A stretch of DNA of 64,000 bases, taken from an uncultured Myxococcales bacterium (GTDB taxonomy: Bacteria > Myxococcota > Myxococcia > Myxococcales > Myxococcaceae). Shown here in pieces: positions 33,585 to 40,944 of the stretch (the stretch's first letter is position 1; the number at the start of each line of letters is the position of its first letter). The translations under genes and the position numbers were made by a program. The notes under the pieces are model-generated. The model was given only the letters and a program-made list of their open reading frames with translations. It was not told the DNA's origin and did not search any database. The stretch covers positions 1-64,000 of the forward strand of contig CALJKW010000029.1 of NCBI GenBank assembly GCA_937980205.1, in the 5' to 3' direction.

Positions 33585-35123
33585 TCACCTCGAGGCGACG
33601 TAGAACGCGAGGCCGACGACGGCCGCGACGGCCAGGTAGCCGGTGACGGTGCCGGTGACTTCCTGGCCGCCCTGCTTGCCGGCGCTGCCGCCGGCGGCCG
33701 CGGCCGCGTCGTTGATCGTCTTCTTCAGCCCGATCTTCTCGAGGAAGGTGTCGATGTTGAACGTGCTCGAGCTCGAGCTCGCCGGCGCCGGCGGCGGCTT
33801 GTAACCGGGTTCGTTCGGGTCGCTGAGCTTCGCGGCGCCGACGTTCGTGTCGGCCGACGTCGAATCCTTCGAGGGAGGCGGCGCGACGGCGTTGATGATC
33901 GCCGGCGCCATCGCGAGCACGCCGGCGACGATGCCGCCGACCAGGGCCGCGGTGTCGTTGCCGAAGACTTCGTCCCGCTCGAGGTCGTAGCCCTCGTAGT
34001 AGCCGTCGATGGAGTACGGCGAGACGCGCGTGTTGACGCCGATGATCGGCTCGCCGGTGAGCTCGGCCATCTGAATCGCGTAGTCCTCGTCGCCGTACAG
34101 GTCGGCCTGTTCCTCGAGGGACTCGTCGAGCCACTCGACGTCGCCGAGCTCGGCGTCCTCGTCGGTCGTCGCCCAGTCGTCGGAGTGCCACTCGGGCTCG
34201 ATGTACTCGCCGCCGGCGCTGCCGTAGTAGTCGCCCCACGGGTCGCCGCCGCCGTAGCCGCCGTCGCCGCCGCTCGCGAGCCAGGCGTTGTACGCCTCGT
34301 CAGCTTGGCGCTGCCGTTCCTCGGCGGCTCGGCGCGCTTCCTCGGCCGCCTCTTCACTCTTCTTGCGCGCCTCTTCCTGGCGCTGCTTCTCTTCGGCGTC
34401 GCGCAAGCGCTTCCGCACCGCGTCCTCGGCAGCCGTCGCCGCGGTTTCCGCCGCGGTGAGCTCTTTCTTTGCGGCCGCGAGCCGACGCTGCGCGGCCTTC
34501 AGCGCCGTCTCGGCGGCCGGCACGCTCGGAACGTCGGCCAGGTTCTGTCGCTCCTGCGCGACGTGCTTCTTCATCTGCTCGAGGCGGATGTTCAGGTCTG
34601 CCCACGGACCGAGCTTCGTGGCGCCCATCGTGAGCCCCGCGAGGAGGCCGTCGCCGACGTCCTTCACGCGACCGACGTCAGCGATCTGTGCCTCGAGCCG
34701 GCGAATCTCTGCCTCGCCGGCGTCGATCTTCTGCTGAATGCCGGATGCCTTGGTCTTGGCGGCGTCGCGAGCTCGGCGCGCGTCGTCGACGTCCTTCTCG
34801 ACCGTCGCGACCTTCTGCCGGGCAGTGTCGATCGCAGACCTGGCCGCGACGACCTTCGAATCGAGCTCGACCTCCGTCTCGTCGAACGCGAGCGCCATCT
34901 CCGTCGCGCCCTGGCGGCCGACTTCGTAGACGGCCTTGGGGTTCTGCATCGCGCAGGCGGCGAGGTACCAAACGCGCTCGCTCGCGTTCCGCGCCGCGTC
35001 GCGCTCGTAGGTCTTGCCGTTGACCCGAATCGAGCGAGGCGCCGACCTGTACGCGCCGGTGAACGACGGCGTCATCGCCGCCGCCTGGATGATCGCCTGG
35101 GGTGAGGACTGGGGAGAGGACAC
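33585..35123 (-). CDS. Large coiled-coil virion-operon protein with membrane segments, 512 aa
   Basis: GTG start. N-terminal domain (about 1-85), then a long Lys/Glu/Ala-rich coiled coil (about 85-275, for example AEEARRAAEERQRQADEA), a Gly/Tyr/Asp-rich acidic region (GGDGGYGGGDPWGDYYG), a hydrophobic segment near 395-415 (AALVGGIVAGVLAMAPAIIN) and a last C-terminal helix (GYLAVAAVVGLAFYVAS). A Ser-run precedes the tail. The shape suggests a long structural or vertex/tape-like molecule crossing the virion membrane. Largest gene of the element; no family recognised. Confidence 0.55.
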   Translation of the reverse strand: MSSPQSSPQAIIQAAAMTPSFTGAYRSAPRSIRVNGKTYERDAARNASERVWYLAACAMQNPKAVYEVGRQGATEMALAFDETEVELDSKVVAARSAIDTARQKVATVEKDVDDARRARDAAKTKASGIQQKIDAGEAEIRRLEAQIADVGRVKDVGDGLLAGLTMGATKLGPWADLNIRLEQMKKHVAQERQNLADVPSVPAAETALKAAQRRLAAAKKELTAAETAATAAEDAVRKRLRDAEEKQRQEEARKKSEEAAEEARRAAEERQRQADEAYNAWLASGGDGGYGGGDPWGDYYGSAGGEYIEPEWHSDDWATTDEDAELGDVEWLDESLEEQADLYGDEDYAIQMAELTGEPIIGVNTRVSPYSIDGYYEGYDLERDEVFGNDTAALVGGIVAGVLAMAPAIINAVAPPPSKDSTSADTNVGAAKLSDPNEPGYKPPPAPASSSSSTFNIDTFLEKIGLKKTINDAAAAAGGSAGKQGGQEVTGTVTGYLAVAAVVGLAFYVASR

Positions 35124-35130
35124 GGGAACC

Positions 35131-35703
35131 TCAGAGAAAGAGAAGCGCGGCGAGCAGCGCCGCGCCGGCGATGAGTGCGCCGGTGTTGGACTTCGCCGGC
35201 GACGTCGCCGGCGCCGAGCTCGGCGAGCTCGGTTCGGGTTCGGGAGTGGGCGGAGGCATCGGCGGCATGCCCATTCCGAACGGGTCGGCCCACTCGTCCG
35301 CCGCCGGCGGCGCCGGCGCGACGTTGATGTTGAGCGCGGCGCCCTTCGCGGCCGCGTCTGCGAAGCCGCCGAGCAGGCCCGCGTCGCCGGCGTTGGCGTA
35401 CGACGCGAGCTTGCCCGCCAGGCCGGCCTGGCCGCTCGAGCTGCCGAAGCCCGGAACGCCGCCGATCGTGCCGTCGTCGTTCACGACGGGAGTCCCGCCG
35501 CGAGTGCCGCCGGTGCCCCAGTTCTGCGGGAGCTTGTGCCAGTCGCCGCCGGTGAGGTCGCCGACGGTCTTGGTCTCTGCAGCCGGGAGACGCGGGCCGT
35601 TGCCGCCGAGCAGCTCGAGCGAGCGCTCGCCGGCGACGAACCCGCGCGGCTCGGCCTCGAGGCCGGGGGACGCGCCCCCGGCTCTTGGCATCACAGGCGG
35701 CAC
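35131..35703 (-). CDS. Gly/Pro-rich virion-operon protein with C-terminal membrane helix, 190 aa
   Basis: Start GTG 35703 or ATG 35691. The first half is Gly-rich and loop-like (GGTRGGTPVVNDDGTIGG). Ala/Gly helices and a Pro/Glu/Ser linker follow (PPTPEPEPSSPSSAP). The protein ends in a very hydrophobic helix (GALIAGAALLAALLFL) with no residues beyond. Directly downstream of the capsid candidate, so a minor capsid/membrane protein is likely. Not recognised. Confidence 0.5.
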   Translation of the reverse strand: MPPVMPRAGGASPGLEAEPRGFVAGERSLELLGGNGPRLPAAETKTVGDLTGGDWHKLPQNWGTGGTRGGTPVVNDDGTIGGVPGFGSSSGQAGLAGKLASYANAGDAGLLGGFADAAAKGAALNINVAPAPPAADEWADPFGMGMPPMPPPTPEPEPSSPSSAPATSPAKSNTGALIAGAALLAALLFL

Positions 35704-35716
35704 GGCTCGAGCGCCC

Positions 35717-36382
35717 TTACTTCTTCATCCGAACGGGGACGGGGCCGCGGCCGCCGGGGCGCATGGCCATCGCGGGCCCGCCCTTGATCTGCCGCCGCGC
35801 CTCGACGCGCTTGCCGATGAAGAAGACGCAGTTGATCGTGACGGTGCCGCCGCTCGCGTTCGTCGCCGACGTGAGGTTGAGGCGGCTGAAGCCGTCGAGG
35901 ATCGTGCGCAGCGGAACCGTGCTGCGCTGGACCTGGAAGTCCTGCGTCGTCTGGTACGCCTGCAGCTGGATCTGGTTCGCGTTCTGCAGACCGAACGGCG
36001 TCACGCGCTGAGGCGTGAGGATGAGCGACGAGAGCAGCGGGGCTCCCGAGCTCGCGGTCTCGCTCGAAGTGAAGCTGATCGACTGCAGCAGCGCCGGCGA
36101 GGCGAGCAGGTACTTCACGATCAGCTTGTAGTTGGCGAGCGTCGGAGCAGCGACGCCGGTGGGGAGCGCGGCCGCGTCGACGTCGGTGGCGTCGAAGAGG
36201 TTCACGCCGGTCGCGGCGTTGCCCAGCGTCTGGGCGTTCGCGATCGTGAGCTGGATCGTGAGCGTCGAGAGGCCCGCGCGCTTCACGGGGTCGTCGACGC
36301 CGAAGATCTCGTCCTGCGGGCCGTCGTCGTCGTAGCCGGCAGAGTCCTGCATGAGGGCGGCCGCGTAGTCGTCTCGGTTCAT
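35717..36382 (-). CDS. Candidate major capsid protein, 221 aa
   Basis: ATG at 36382 with AGAGGT 8 bases upstream (a GTG at 36397 is less likely). After an acidic N-terminal arm (DSAGYDDDGPQDEIFG) the protein is a succession of short amphipathic strands with Thr/Ser/Asn turns (LSTLTIQLTIANAQTLG, YKLIVKYLLASPALLQSISF, ANQIQLQAYQTTQDFQVQRS, GTVTINCVFFIGKRVEA). It ends in a basic Gly/Pro/Arg tail. Gene order (second in the virion operon), size and strand pattern suit a jelly-roll capsid protein of a tailless phage. At 221 residues it would be small for a double jelly roll, so a single jelly roll is possible. Fold not proven. Confidence 0.5.
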   Translation of the reverse strand: MNRDDYAAALMQDSAGYDDDGPQDEIFGVDDPVKRAGLSTLTIQLTIANAQTLGNAATGVNLFDATDVDAAALPTGVAAPTLANYKLIVKYLLASPALLQSISFTSSETASSGAPLLSSLILTPQRVTPFGLQNANQIQLQAYQTTQDFQVQRSTVPLRTILDGFSRLNLTSATNASGGTVTINCVFFIGKRVEARRQIKGGPAMAMRPGGRGPVPVRMKK

Positions 36383-36393
36383 CGCGGCACCTC

Positions 36394-36507
36394 TCACTTC
36401 TTCGAGCCGGCGAAGACCGGCACGAAGTTCAGGATTCCGTTGTGGTACGCCGCGAGAACACCGACGCAGATCGCGGCGGTCTTCGCAATTTCTTTCCAGT
36501 TCGGCAC
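36394..36507 (-). CDS. 37-residue membrane protein at the head of the virion operon
   Basis: Starts GTG at 36507 with TGGAG upstream and stops 11 bases before the capsid ATG. The product, MPNWKEIAKTAAICVGVLAA and on to a GSKK end, is one amphipathic/hydrophobic helix with basic ends. Very small membrane proteins are standard components of PRD1- and PM2-like virions. The tight spacing and proper ribosome sites on both sides support that it is expressed. Confidence 0.55.
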   Translation of the reverse strand: MPNWKEIAKTAAICVGVLAAYHNGILNFVPVFAGSKK

Positions 36508-36644
36508 GTGTGCTCCAGGGGGTTGGTCGAGCTCAATCGCTCGGTGCAATCCGAAGCGTCACGACCCGCGCTTGAATTCGGCAGAGGTGGCGTGCGTAAT
36601 CGGTTTCGTCGGCCACCCGGTTTCACCTCTGGGAGAGAACCAAC

Positions 36645-37091
36645 ATGCGAATGTTGCTGTGCTGTGCGCTTGCCCTCGCGGGTTGCGGCGCTGAGGACGC
36701 CCTCGTCGGCACCTATTCAGTCACGGGGCTGACGAACAGGATCACGATCGCCGGCAAGACGGACACGACGTCGCTCGCGGGGAACGGCATGAAGGTGGTC
36801 GTCACCAAGCGCGAGTTCAAAGGCATCAAGCTCTCACTCAACGCGCGCGAGATCGCGGCCGGCAACGAGTCGACATCGATGCGCGGCGTCTTCGAAACAG
36901 ACTCGCGCTACGAGATGGACAGCGTCGCCGATTGCAGCATCCACACGGATTGGGCCGCTGGCGGGACGATCACGCTGCAGGGGTCGATTCTTGAGATGCG
37001 GCGCACGGGAGAGCAGGACGCGGTCTGCACGCAGCAGGCGGACTACAGCAACGCGCGGCTCGAACAGACGCTGCAGGCCACGAAGGACTGA
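36645..37091 (+). CDS. Provirus-borne lipoprotein (probable cargo gene), 148 aa
   Basis: ATG with GGGAGAG upstream. Lipoprotein signal with LALAGC (acylated Cys at about 14) and a mature domain of about 130 residues rich in beta strands (GTYSVTGLTNRITIAG, GGTITLQGSILEMRRTG) with two further Cys. It lies in its own transcription unit, divergent from the virion operon and just before the integrase. TTGAAT and TAATCG upstream could form a promoter. The pattern is that of lysogeny cargo acting at the envelope, such as superinfection exclusion. Not recognised. Confidence 0.6.
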   Translation: MRMLLCCALALAGCGAEDALVGTYSVTGLTNRITIAGKTDTTSLAGNGMKVVVTKREFKGIKLSLNAREIAAGNESTSMRGVFETDSRYEMDSVADCSIHTDWAAGGTITLQGSILEMRRTGEQDAVCTQQADYSNARLEQTLQATKD

Positions 37092-37094
37092 GCC

Positions 37095-38213
37095 ATGCGC
37101 AAAGCACGGGGCAGGGTATCGAGCTACGTCGTTCGGCTCGAGCCGGAGCAGCTCGCCCAGCTGAAGCTGCAGCTGGCGGGGCCGCCGCGGCCGCCGGCGC
37201 CGACGATCGGCGAGTTGTTCGAACGCTTCATGACCTGGTCGCGCGCGAACCGGCAGAAGCCGTCGACGCTGTTCACAAAGGAATCGCTCTGGCGCTGCCA
37301 CCTCGAGGCGCGGCTTGCCTCGAAGCGCGCCGACGAGCTGCAGCTCGCCGACGTCGAACAGCTCAAGTCCGAGCTGCGCGAGCTGAGCGCGAAGCGAGTC
37401 AACACGCTGCTGTCGGTGCTGCGCAAGGCGCTTCGGCTGAGCGTTCAGCGCGGCGAGCTCGAGCGGCTGCCGTGCCCGATCGTGCCGGTGAAGGAGACGC
37501 GGCCCGACTTCGAGTACTACGACTTCGCGGTCTACGAGCAGCTCGTCGTGGCGGCCTCCAAGGTCGGACTGCGCGAACTCGCCGTCGTGCTGCTCGGCGG
37601 CGACGCCGGTCTGCGCATGGGCGAGCAGCTCGGCCTGCAGCGCGGCGACGTCGACCTGGTCAACCGACAGATCCACGTCCGGCGGTCCGACTCCAACGGC
37701 GAGCTCGTCGCGCCCAAGGGCGGCCGCGGCCGCCACGTCCCCATGACGGACCTACTCGTCGACGTGCTGCGCGTGCTGCTCGGCCGTCTCACCAGCCAGC
37801 GAAGCGACGCGCGGGTTCTGCAGACGGTGCTCGGCGATCGGCAGGCTCGAGCCGCCGGCGAGCCTCTCACGGTGCAGCGGATCAGAACGCTCATGGAGCG
37901 AGCGCAGCGCGCCGCCGGCCTCGAGGCAGCCGGAAACCTGCACGTTCTGCGTCACACGTTCTGCAGCCACCTCGCGATGCGGGGAGCGTCGACCGTCGCG
38001 ATCAAGGCGCTCGCCGGCCACGTCTCGATCAGCACGACCGAGAGGTACATGCACCTCGCGGACTCGGAAAGATCGAGAACGATTGGACTTTTAAACAGCA
38101 GGAGATCTAATGCGGGTGTCGGCCAACCCCGCAGCCCCCCACAGGAGGCGTCGAGCTCACCAGTAAGTGCTGCTTTGACCCCAAGGAGATTCGAACTCCT
38201 GTTCTTGCCGTGA
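37095..38213 (+). CDS. int: Tyrosine recombinase (integrase) with attP inside its 3' end
   Basis: 372 residues in the integrated form. N-terminal arm/core-binding domain (about 37-120, FERFMTWSRANRQKPST) and catalytic domain with Arg174 (GLRMGE), Lys208, His283-x-x-Arg286 (HVLRH), His309 (GHVSIS) and nucleophile Tyr318 (RYMHL). The last 50 residues are a linker and tail that run through the 25-bp att core into the tRNA gene (antisense), ending LTPRRFELLFLP. In the excised circle the frame would instead continue into 21322-21373, giving a different 17-residue end. ATG start 3 bases after the lipoprotein stop. Confidence 0.92.
   Translation: MRKARGRVSSYVVRLEPEQLAQLKLQLAGPPRPPAPTIGELFERFMTWSRANRQKPSTLFTKESLWRCHLEARLASKRADELQLADVEQLKSELRELSAKRVNTLLSVLRKALRLSVQRGELERLPCPIVPVKETRPDFEYYDFAVYEQLVVAASKVGLRELAVVLLGGDAGLRMGEQLGLQRGDVDLVNRQIHVRRSDSNGELVAPKGGRGRHVPMTDLLVDVLRVLLGRLTSQRSDARVLQTVLGDRQARAAGEPLTVQRIRTLMERAQRAAGLEAAGNLHVLRHTFCSHLAMRGASTVAIKALAGHVSISTTERYMHLADSERSRTIGLLNSRRSNAGVGQPRSPPQEASSSPVSAALTPRRFELLFLP
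38176..38200. repeat. Right attachment repeat (attR core)
   Basis: Identical to 21297-21321; forms the 3' end of the intact tRNA-Glu gene and at the same time codes, on the other strand, for integrase residues near the C-terminus. Confidence 0.9.
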
Positions 38214-38248
38214 AAGGGCAATGTCCTGGGCCGCTAGACGATGGGGCC
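38176..38248 (-). tRNA. tRNA-Glu (anticodon TTC)
   Basis: 73 bases. Acceptor GGCCCCA pairs with TGGGGTC (one G-T), the anticodon loop reads CTTTCAC (TTC), and the T arm GGAG-TTCGAAT-CTCC is intact. CCA is not encoded. The 3' half is supplied by the integrated element, which restores the gene. Confidence 0.92.
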
Positions 38249-38293
38249 TACTGCTTGAGGCAATACTGCTTGAAGCAATACTGCTTGCGGCAA
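38249..38293. repeat. Three 15-bp tandem repeats between two tRNAs
   Basis: TACTGCTTGAGGCAA, TACTGCTTGAAGCAA and TACTGCTTGCGGCAA follow one another without gap. Each contains a short self-complementary core (TGCTT/AAGCA in the middle copy). They fill most of the tRNA-Lys to tRNA-Glu spacer and may be processing spacers. Confidence 0.75.
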
Positions 38294-38313
38294 CAGCTAT
38301 GTCATCTACCTCA

Positions 38314-38386
<73 letters not shown>

Positions 38387-38965
38387 CTACTTTTTCGCTC
38401 CCTTTGCGGGCTCTACGGTTACCGGGACCGTCGTTTTCACGCCATCAATCTGAACGGTCACGGTCGCAGATCCAGGTCCCATTCCGAAGACCGCGTTCTG
38501 CGCCACCGAGATCACCTTCGGATCGGAGCCGTTGAACGTCGGCGTGCGGTCTTTGATCTCCTTGCCGCGCCAGTCGTAGGCCTTGGCCTTGAGCTCGACC
38601 GACTCGCCGTCCTGAACCAGCTTGAGCTCGGTGGGCTCGACGGAGACCTTCTCGACGTACAGCACGTCGACCGGCACGCGGGCCTCGGCGTCACCGTACT
38701 TCGCGATGATCTCGGTGTGGCCGCTCTTCACCGGCTTCACCTTTCCGGTGTTGTCGACGGTCGCGATGGAGGAATCGGCGCTGGACCACCCGACGACGAC
38801 GCGGATCCCGGCGCGCCCCTGACGGCTCTTCCCGTGCGCGACCAGCCAGACCTCGTTGTTCGGCTGCCGCAAGACGACCTCCTGCGGGTCGATCTCGATG
38901 TAGTCGATCTTGTCGCATGCAGCCGCGACCAGCAGCACCAGACAGGAGAGAAAGAGGCGTCGCAT
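38387..38965 (-). CDS. Ig-like (BIG2-type) domain lipoprotein
   Basis: 192 residues from ATG 38965. Lipoprotein signal VAAAC (Cys17), followed by two bacterial Ig-like modules. The first runs EIDPQEVVLRQPNNEVWLVA to SSADSSIATVDNTGKVKPVKSG; the second is VSVEPTELKLVQDGESVELK to ISVAQNAVFGMGPGSATVTV, ending in a basic tail. These modules occur in surface and adhesion proteins. The stop codon TAG is directly adjacent to the tRNA-Lys 5' end in the same direction, so the mRNA and tRNAs are probably co-transcribed. Divergent from greB. Confidence 0.78.
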   Translation of the reverse strand: MRRLFLSCLVLLVAAACDKIDYIEIDPQEVVLRQPNNEVWLVAHGKSRQGRAGIRVVVGWSSADSSIATVDNTGKVKPVKSGHTEIIAKYGDAEARVPVDVLYVEKVSVEPTELKLVQDGESVELKAKAYDWRGKEIKDRTPTFNGSDPKVISVAQNAVFGMGPGSATVTVQIDGVKTTVPVTVEPAKGAKK

Positions 38966-38997
38966 CGGAGGCGCGCGAGATACGGTAGAAAGTCCCC

Positions 38998-39558
38998 GTG
39001 AGCAAGGCATTCAAGTCGAACGAAGAGCCCGCCGACGACGAGCCGCTCGACTTCGCCGCGCCGGAAGAAGACGACGCTCCCAGGGGCAAGCAGTACATCA
39101 CCAAGGACGGCGCCGCGAAGATGCACGCCGAGCTCAAGCAGCTGCTCAACGTCGAGCGCCCCAAGGTGACCGCCGAGGTCAGCGCGGCCGCCGCCCAGGG
39201 CGACCGCAGCGAGAACGCCGAGTACATCTACGGCAAGAAGCGCCTGCGCGAGATCGACCGCCGCATGCACTTCCTCCAGAAGCGGCTGCGCGTGCTCAAC
39301 GTCGTCGACCCGACCGAGCAGAAGGACACGAGCAAGGTCTTCTTCGGAGCCACCGTCACGCTCGAGAACGAAGAAGACGGCACGAAGTCGACCTACCAGC
39401 TCGTCGGCCCCGACGAGACCGACACCAAGGGCGGCAAGATCAGCGTCGAGTCGCCCATCGGCAAGGCGTTACTGGGCAGAAACAAGGGCGACACCGTGTT
39501 GGTGATGCGACCCAAAGGCGAGATCGAGCTCACGATCGTCGGCATCAAGTACGTCTGA
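38998..39558 (+). CDS. greB: Transcription elongation factor GreB
   Basis: 186 residues, GTG start. After an acidic extension of about 30 residues, the Gre coiled coil is present with QGDRSENAEYIYGKKRLREI, whose YIYGKKR form is the GreB rather than GreA type (GreA has YHAAKE). Two acidic residues at the hairpin tip (D, E of GDRSENAE) promote RNA cleavage in backtracked RNA polymerase. The C-terminal FKBP-like domain ends ISVESPIGKALLGRNKGDTV. Length slightly above normal because of the N-terminal tail. Confidence 0.9.
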   Translation: MSKAFKSNEEPADDEPLDFAAPEEDDAPRGKQYITKDGAAKMHAELKQLLNVERPKVTAEVSAAAAQGDRSENAEYIYGKKRLREIDRRMHFLQKRLRVLNVVDPTEQKDTSKVFFGATVTLENEEDGTKSTYQLVGPDETDTKGGKISVESPIGKALLGRNKGDTVLVMRPKGEIELTIVGIKYV

Positions 39559-39600
39559 TGCGTCTATACTGAAGTCCCACCACCGAAGACCGGGGAACCA

Positions 39601-40923
39601 TTGGCGCGCAAGAACTTCGTCCTCGACACCAACGTTCTGCTGCACGACCCCCGCTCCATCTATTCGTTCGACGACAACACCGTCATCATCCCGATCTACG
39701 TGATCGAGGAGCTCGATCAGTTCAAGAAGGACATGAGCGAGCTCGGGCGAAACGCCCGCATGGTGGCCCGGTACCTCGACTCGTTCCGCGCCGAAGGGCC
39801 GCTCGCCGAGGGCGTCGCGCTGCCGAACAACGGCGTCTTGAAGGTCTCGTTCACGGACCACGAGCTGCCGAAGTCGATGGCCGACGGGCAGCTGATGGAC
39901 AACCGCATCCTCGCCGTCGCCATCGACGCGAAGATCCGCGACCCGTCCACGCCGACGTTCTTCATCACGAAGGACACGAACCTGCGCATCCGCGCCGACG
40001 CCCTGGGCCTCGAGGCGCAGGACTTCGAGCCCGAGCGGGTCGAGATCAGCGAGCTCTACTCGGGCTTCGCCGAGATCTCGGTGCCCGCCGAGATCGTCGA
40101 CCAGATGTACAAGCCGAGCGCCGAGGTCGAGGTGCCCGGGCAGGACACGCTGGCTCCGAACCAGTTCGTGCTCCTCAAAGACGCCGCGAACCCGTCGCAC
40201 ACCGCGATGGGGCGACTCAACTCGGCGAAGAACAAGATCGTCCCGCTCGTCCGCACCGGCAAAGACGGCGTCTGGGGCGTGCGCGCGCGCAACATGGAGC
40301 AGACCTACCTGCTCGACCTCTTGCTCAACGACGAGGTGAAGCTCGTCACCGTCGTCGGCAAGGCCGGCACCGGCAAGACGCTGCTCGCGATCGCGTGCGG
40401 CCTGCACAAGGTGACCGAAGAGAGCGTGTACCAGAAGCTGCTGGTGAGCCGGCCCATCTTCCCCCTCGGTCGCGACATCGGCTACCTGCCCGGCGACGTC
40501 GAGCAGAAGCTGAACCCGTGGATGCAGCCCATCTTCGACAACGTCGAGTTCCTGATGAACCTGTCGCGCGCCGACAAGAAGGCCGGGCGGGGGCACCACG
40601 AGCTGATGGACCTCGGCATCATCGAGATCGAGCCTTTGACGTACATCCGCGGCCGCTCGATTCCGAACCAGTACATCATCGTCGACGAGGCGCAGAACCT
40701 GACGCCGCACGAGGTGAAGACGATCATCACGCGCGTCGGCGACAACACGAAGATCGTGCTCACCGGAGACCCGTTCCAGATCGACAACCCGTACGTCGAC
40801 TCGACGAACAACGGCCTCGTTCACGTCGTGAACCGCTTCAAGAACGAGCGCATCGCGGGCCACATCACGATGAACAAGGGCGAGCGCAGCGTCCTGGCCG
40901 AGCTCGCGACGAACCTTCTCTAA
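39601..40923 (+). CDS. PIN domain-PhoH ATPase fusion protein
   Basis: 440 residues, TTG start after GGGGAACCA. The PIN domain (about 3-140) keeps its acidic residues: VLDTNVLLHD (Asp9, Asp16), EELD, and TKDTNLR (Asp125). The PhoH-type ATPase follows with Walker A GKAGTGKT (253-260), the LPGDVEQKLNPW block and Walker B YIIVDEAQNLTPHE, then GDPFQIDNPYVD. Such PIN-PhoH proteins are thought to be RNA helicase/nucleases. Start of a short plus-strand series with a DUF493 gene 21 bases downstream. Confidence 0.92.
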   Translation: MARKNFVLDTNVLLHDPRSIYSFDDNTVIIPIYVIEELDQFKKDMSELGRNARMVARYLDSFRAEGPLAEGVALPNNGVLKVSFTDHELPKSMADGQLMDNRILAVAIDAKIRDPSTPTFFITKDTNLRIRADALGLEAQDFEPERVEISELYSGFAEISVPAEIVDQMYKPSAEVEVPGQDTLAPNQFVLLKDAANPSHTAMGRLNSAKNKIVPLVRTGKDGVWGVRARNMEQTYLLDLLLNDEVKLVTVVGKAGTGKTLLAIACGLHKVTEESVYQKLLVSRPIFPLGRDIGYLPGDVEQKLNPWMQPIFDNVEFLMNLSRADKKAGRGHHELMDLGIIEIEPLTYIRGRSIPNQYIIVDEAQNLTPHEVKTIITRVGDNTKIVLTGDPFQIDNPYVDSTNNGLVHVVNRFKNERIAGHITMNKGERSVLAELATNLL

Positions 40924-40944
40924 GCCAGAGGTCGAGGAATAGGC

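Larger units (their letters stand above)
21297..38200. mobile_element. Integrated 16.9-kb provirus of a probable tailless membrane-containing phage
   Basis: The element is bounded by a perfect 25-bp direct repeat (21297-21321 and 38176-38200) that equals the 3' end of tRNA-Glu(TTC). It encodes a tyrosine integrase beside the right repeat. Gene blocks: early (+, 21637-24818), regulation and serine recombinase (-, 27253-24876), packaging (+, 27388-28757), virion and lysis (-, 36507-28781), cargo lipoprotein and integrase (+, 36645-38213). It has a FtsK/HerA-type ATPase but no terminase, portal, tape-measure, tube or baseplate genes. Many virion-operon products end in a single membrane segment. 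Size (about 17 kb) matches PRD1/PM2/STIV-like viruses. Inferred to be a tailless icosahedral phage; the capsid assignment is not proven. Confidence 0.8.

Noticed and set aside
21297..38200. Tailed-phage prophage
   Set aside because: No terminase large subunit, portal, head protease, tail tube, tape-measure or baseplate motif in any frame.
21297..38200. Filamentous (inovirus) prophage because of the HerA/Zot-like ATPase
   Set aside because: The ATPase has no membrane anchor, the element is about twice inovirus size and encodes a cell-wall endopeptidase, which filamentous phages do not need.
21297..38200. Integrative conjugative element
   Set aside because: No relaxase, coupling protein or type IV secretion genes.
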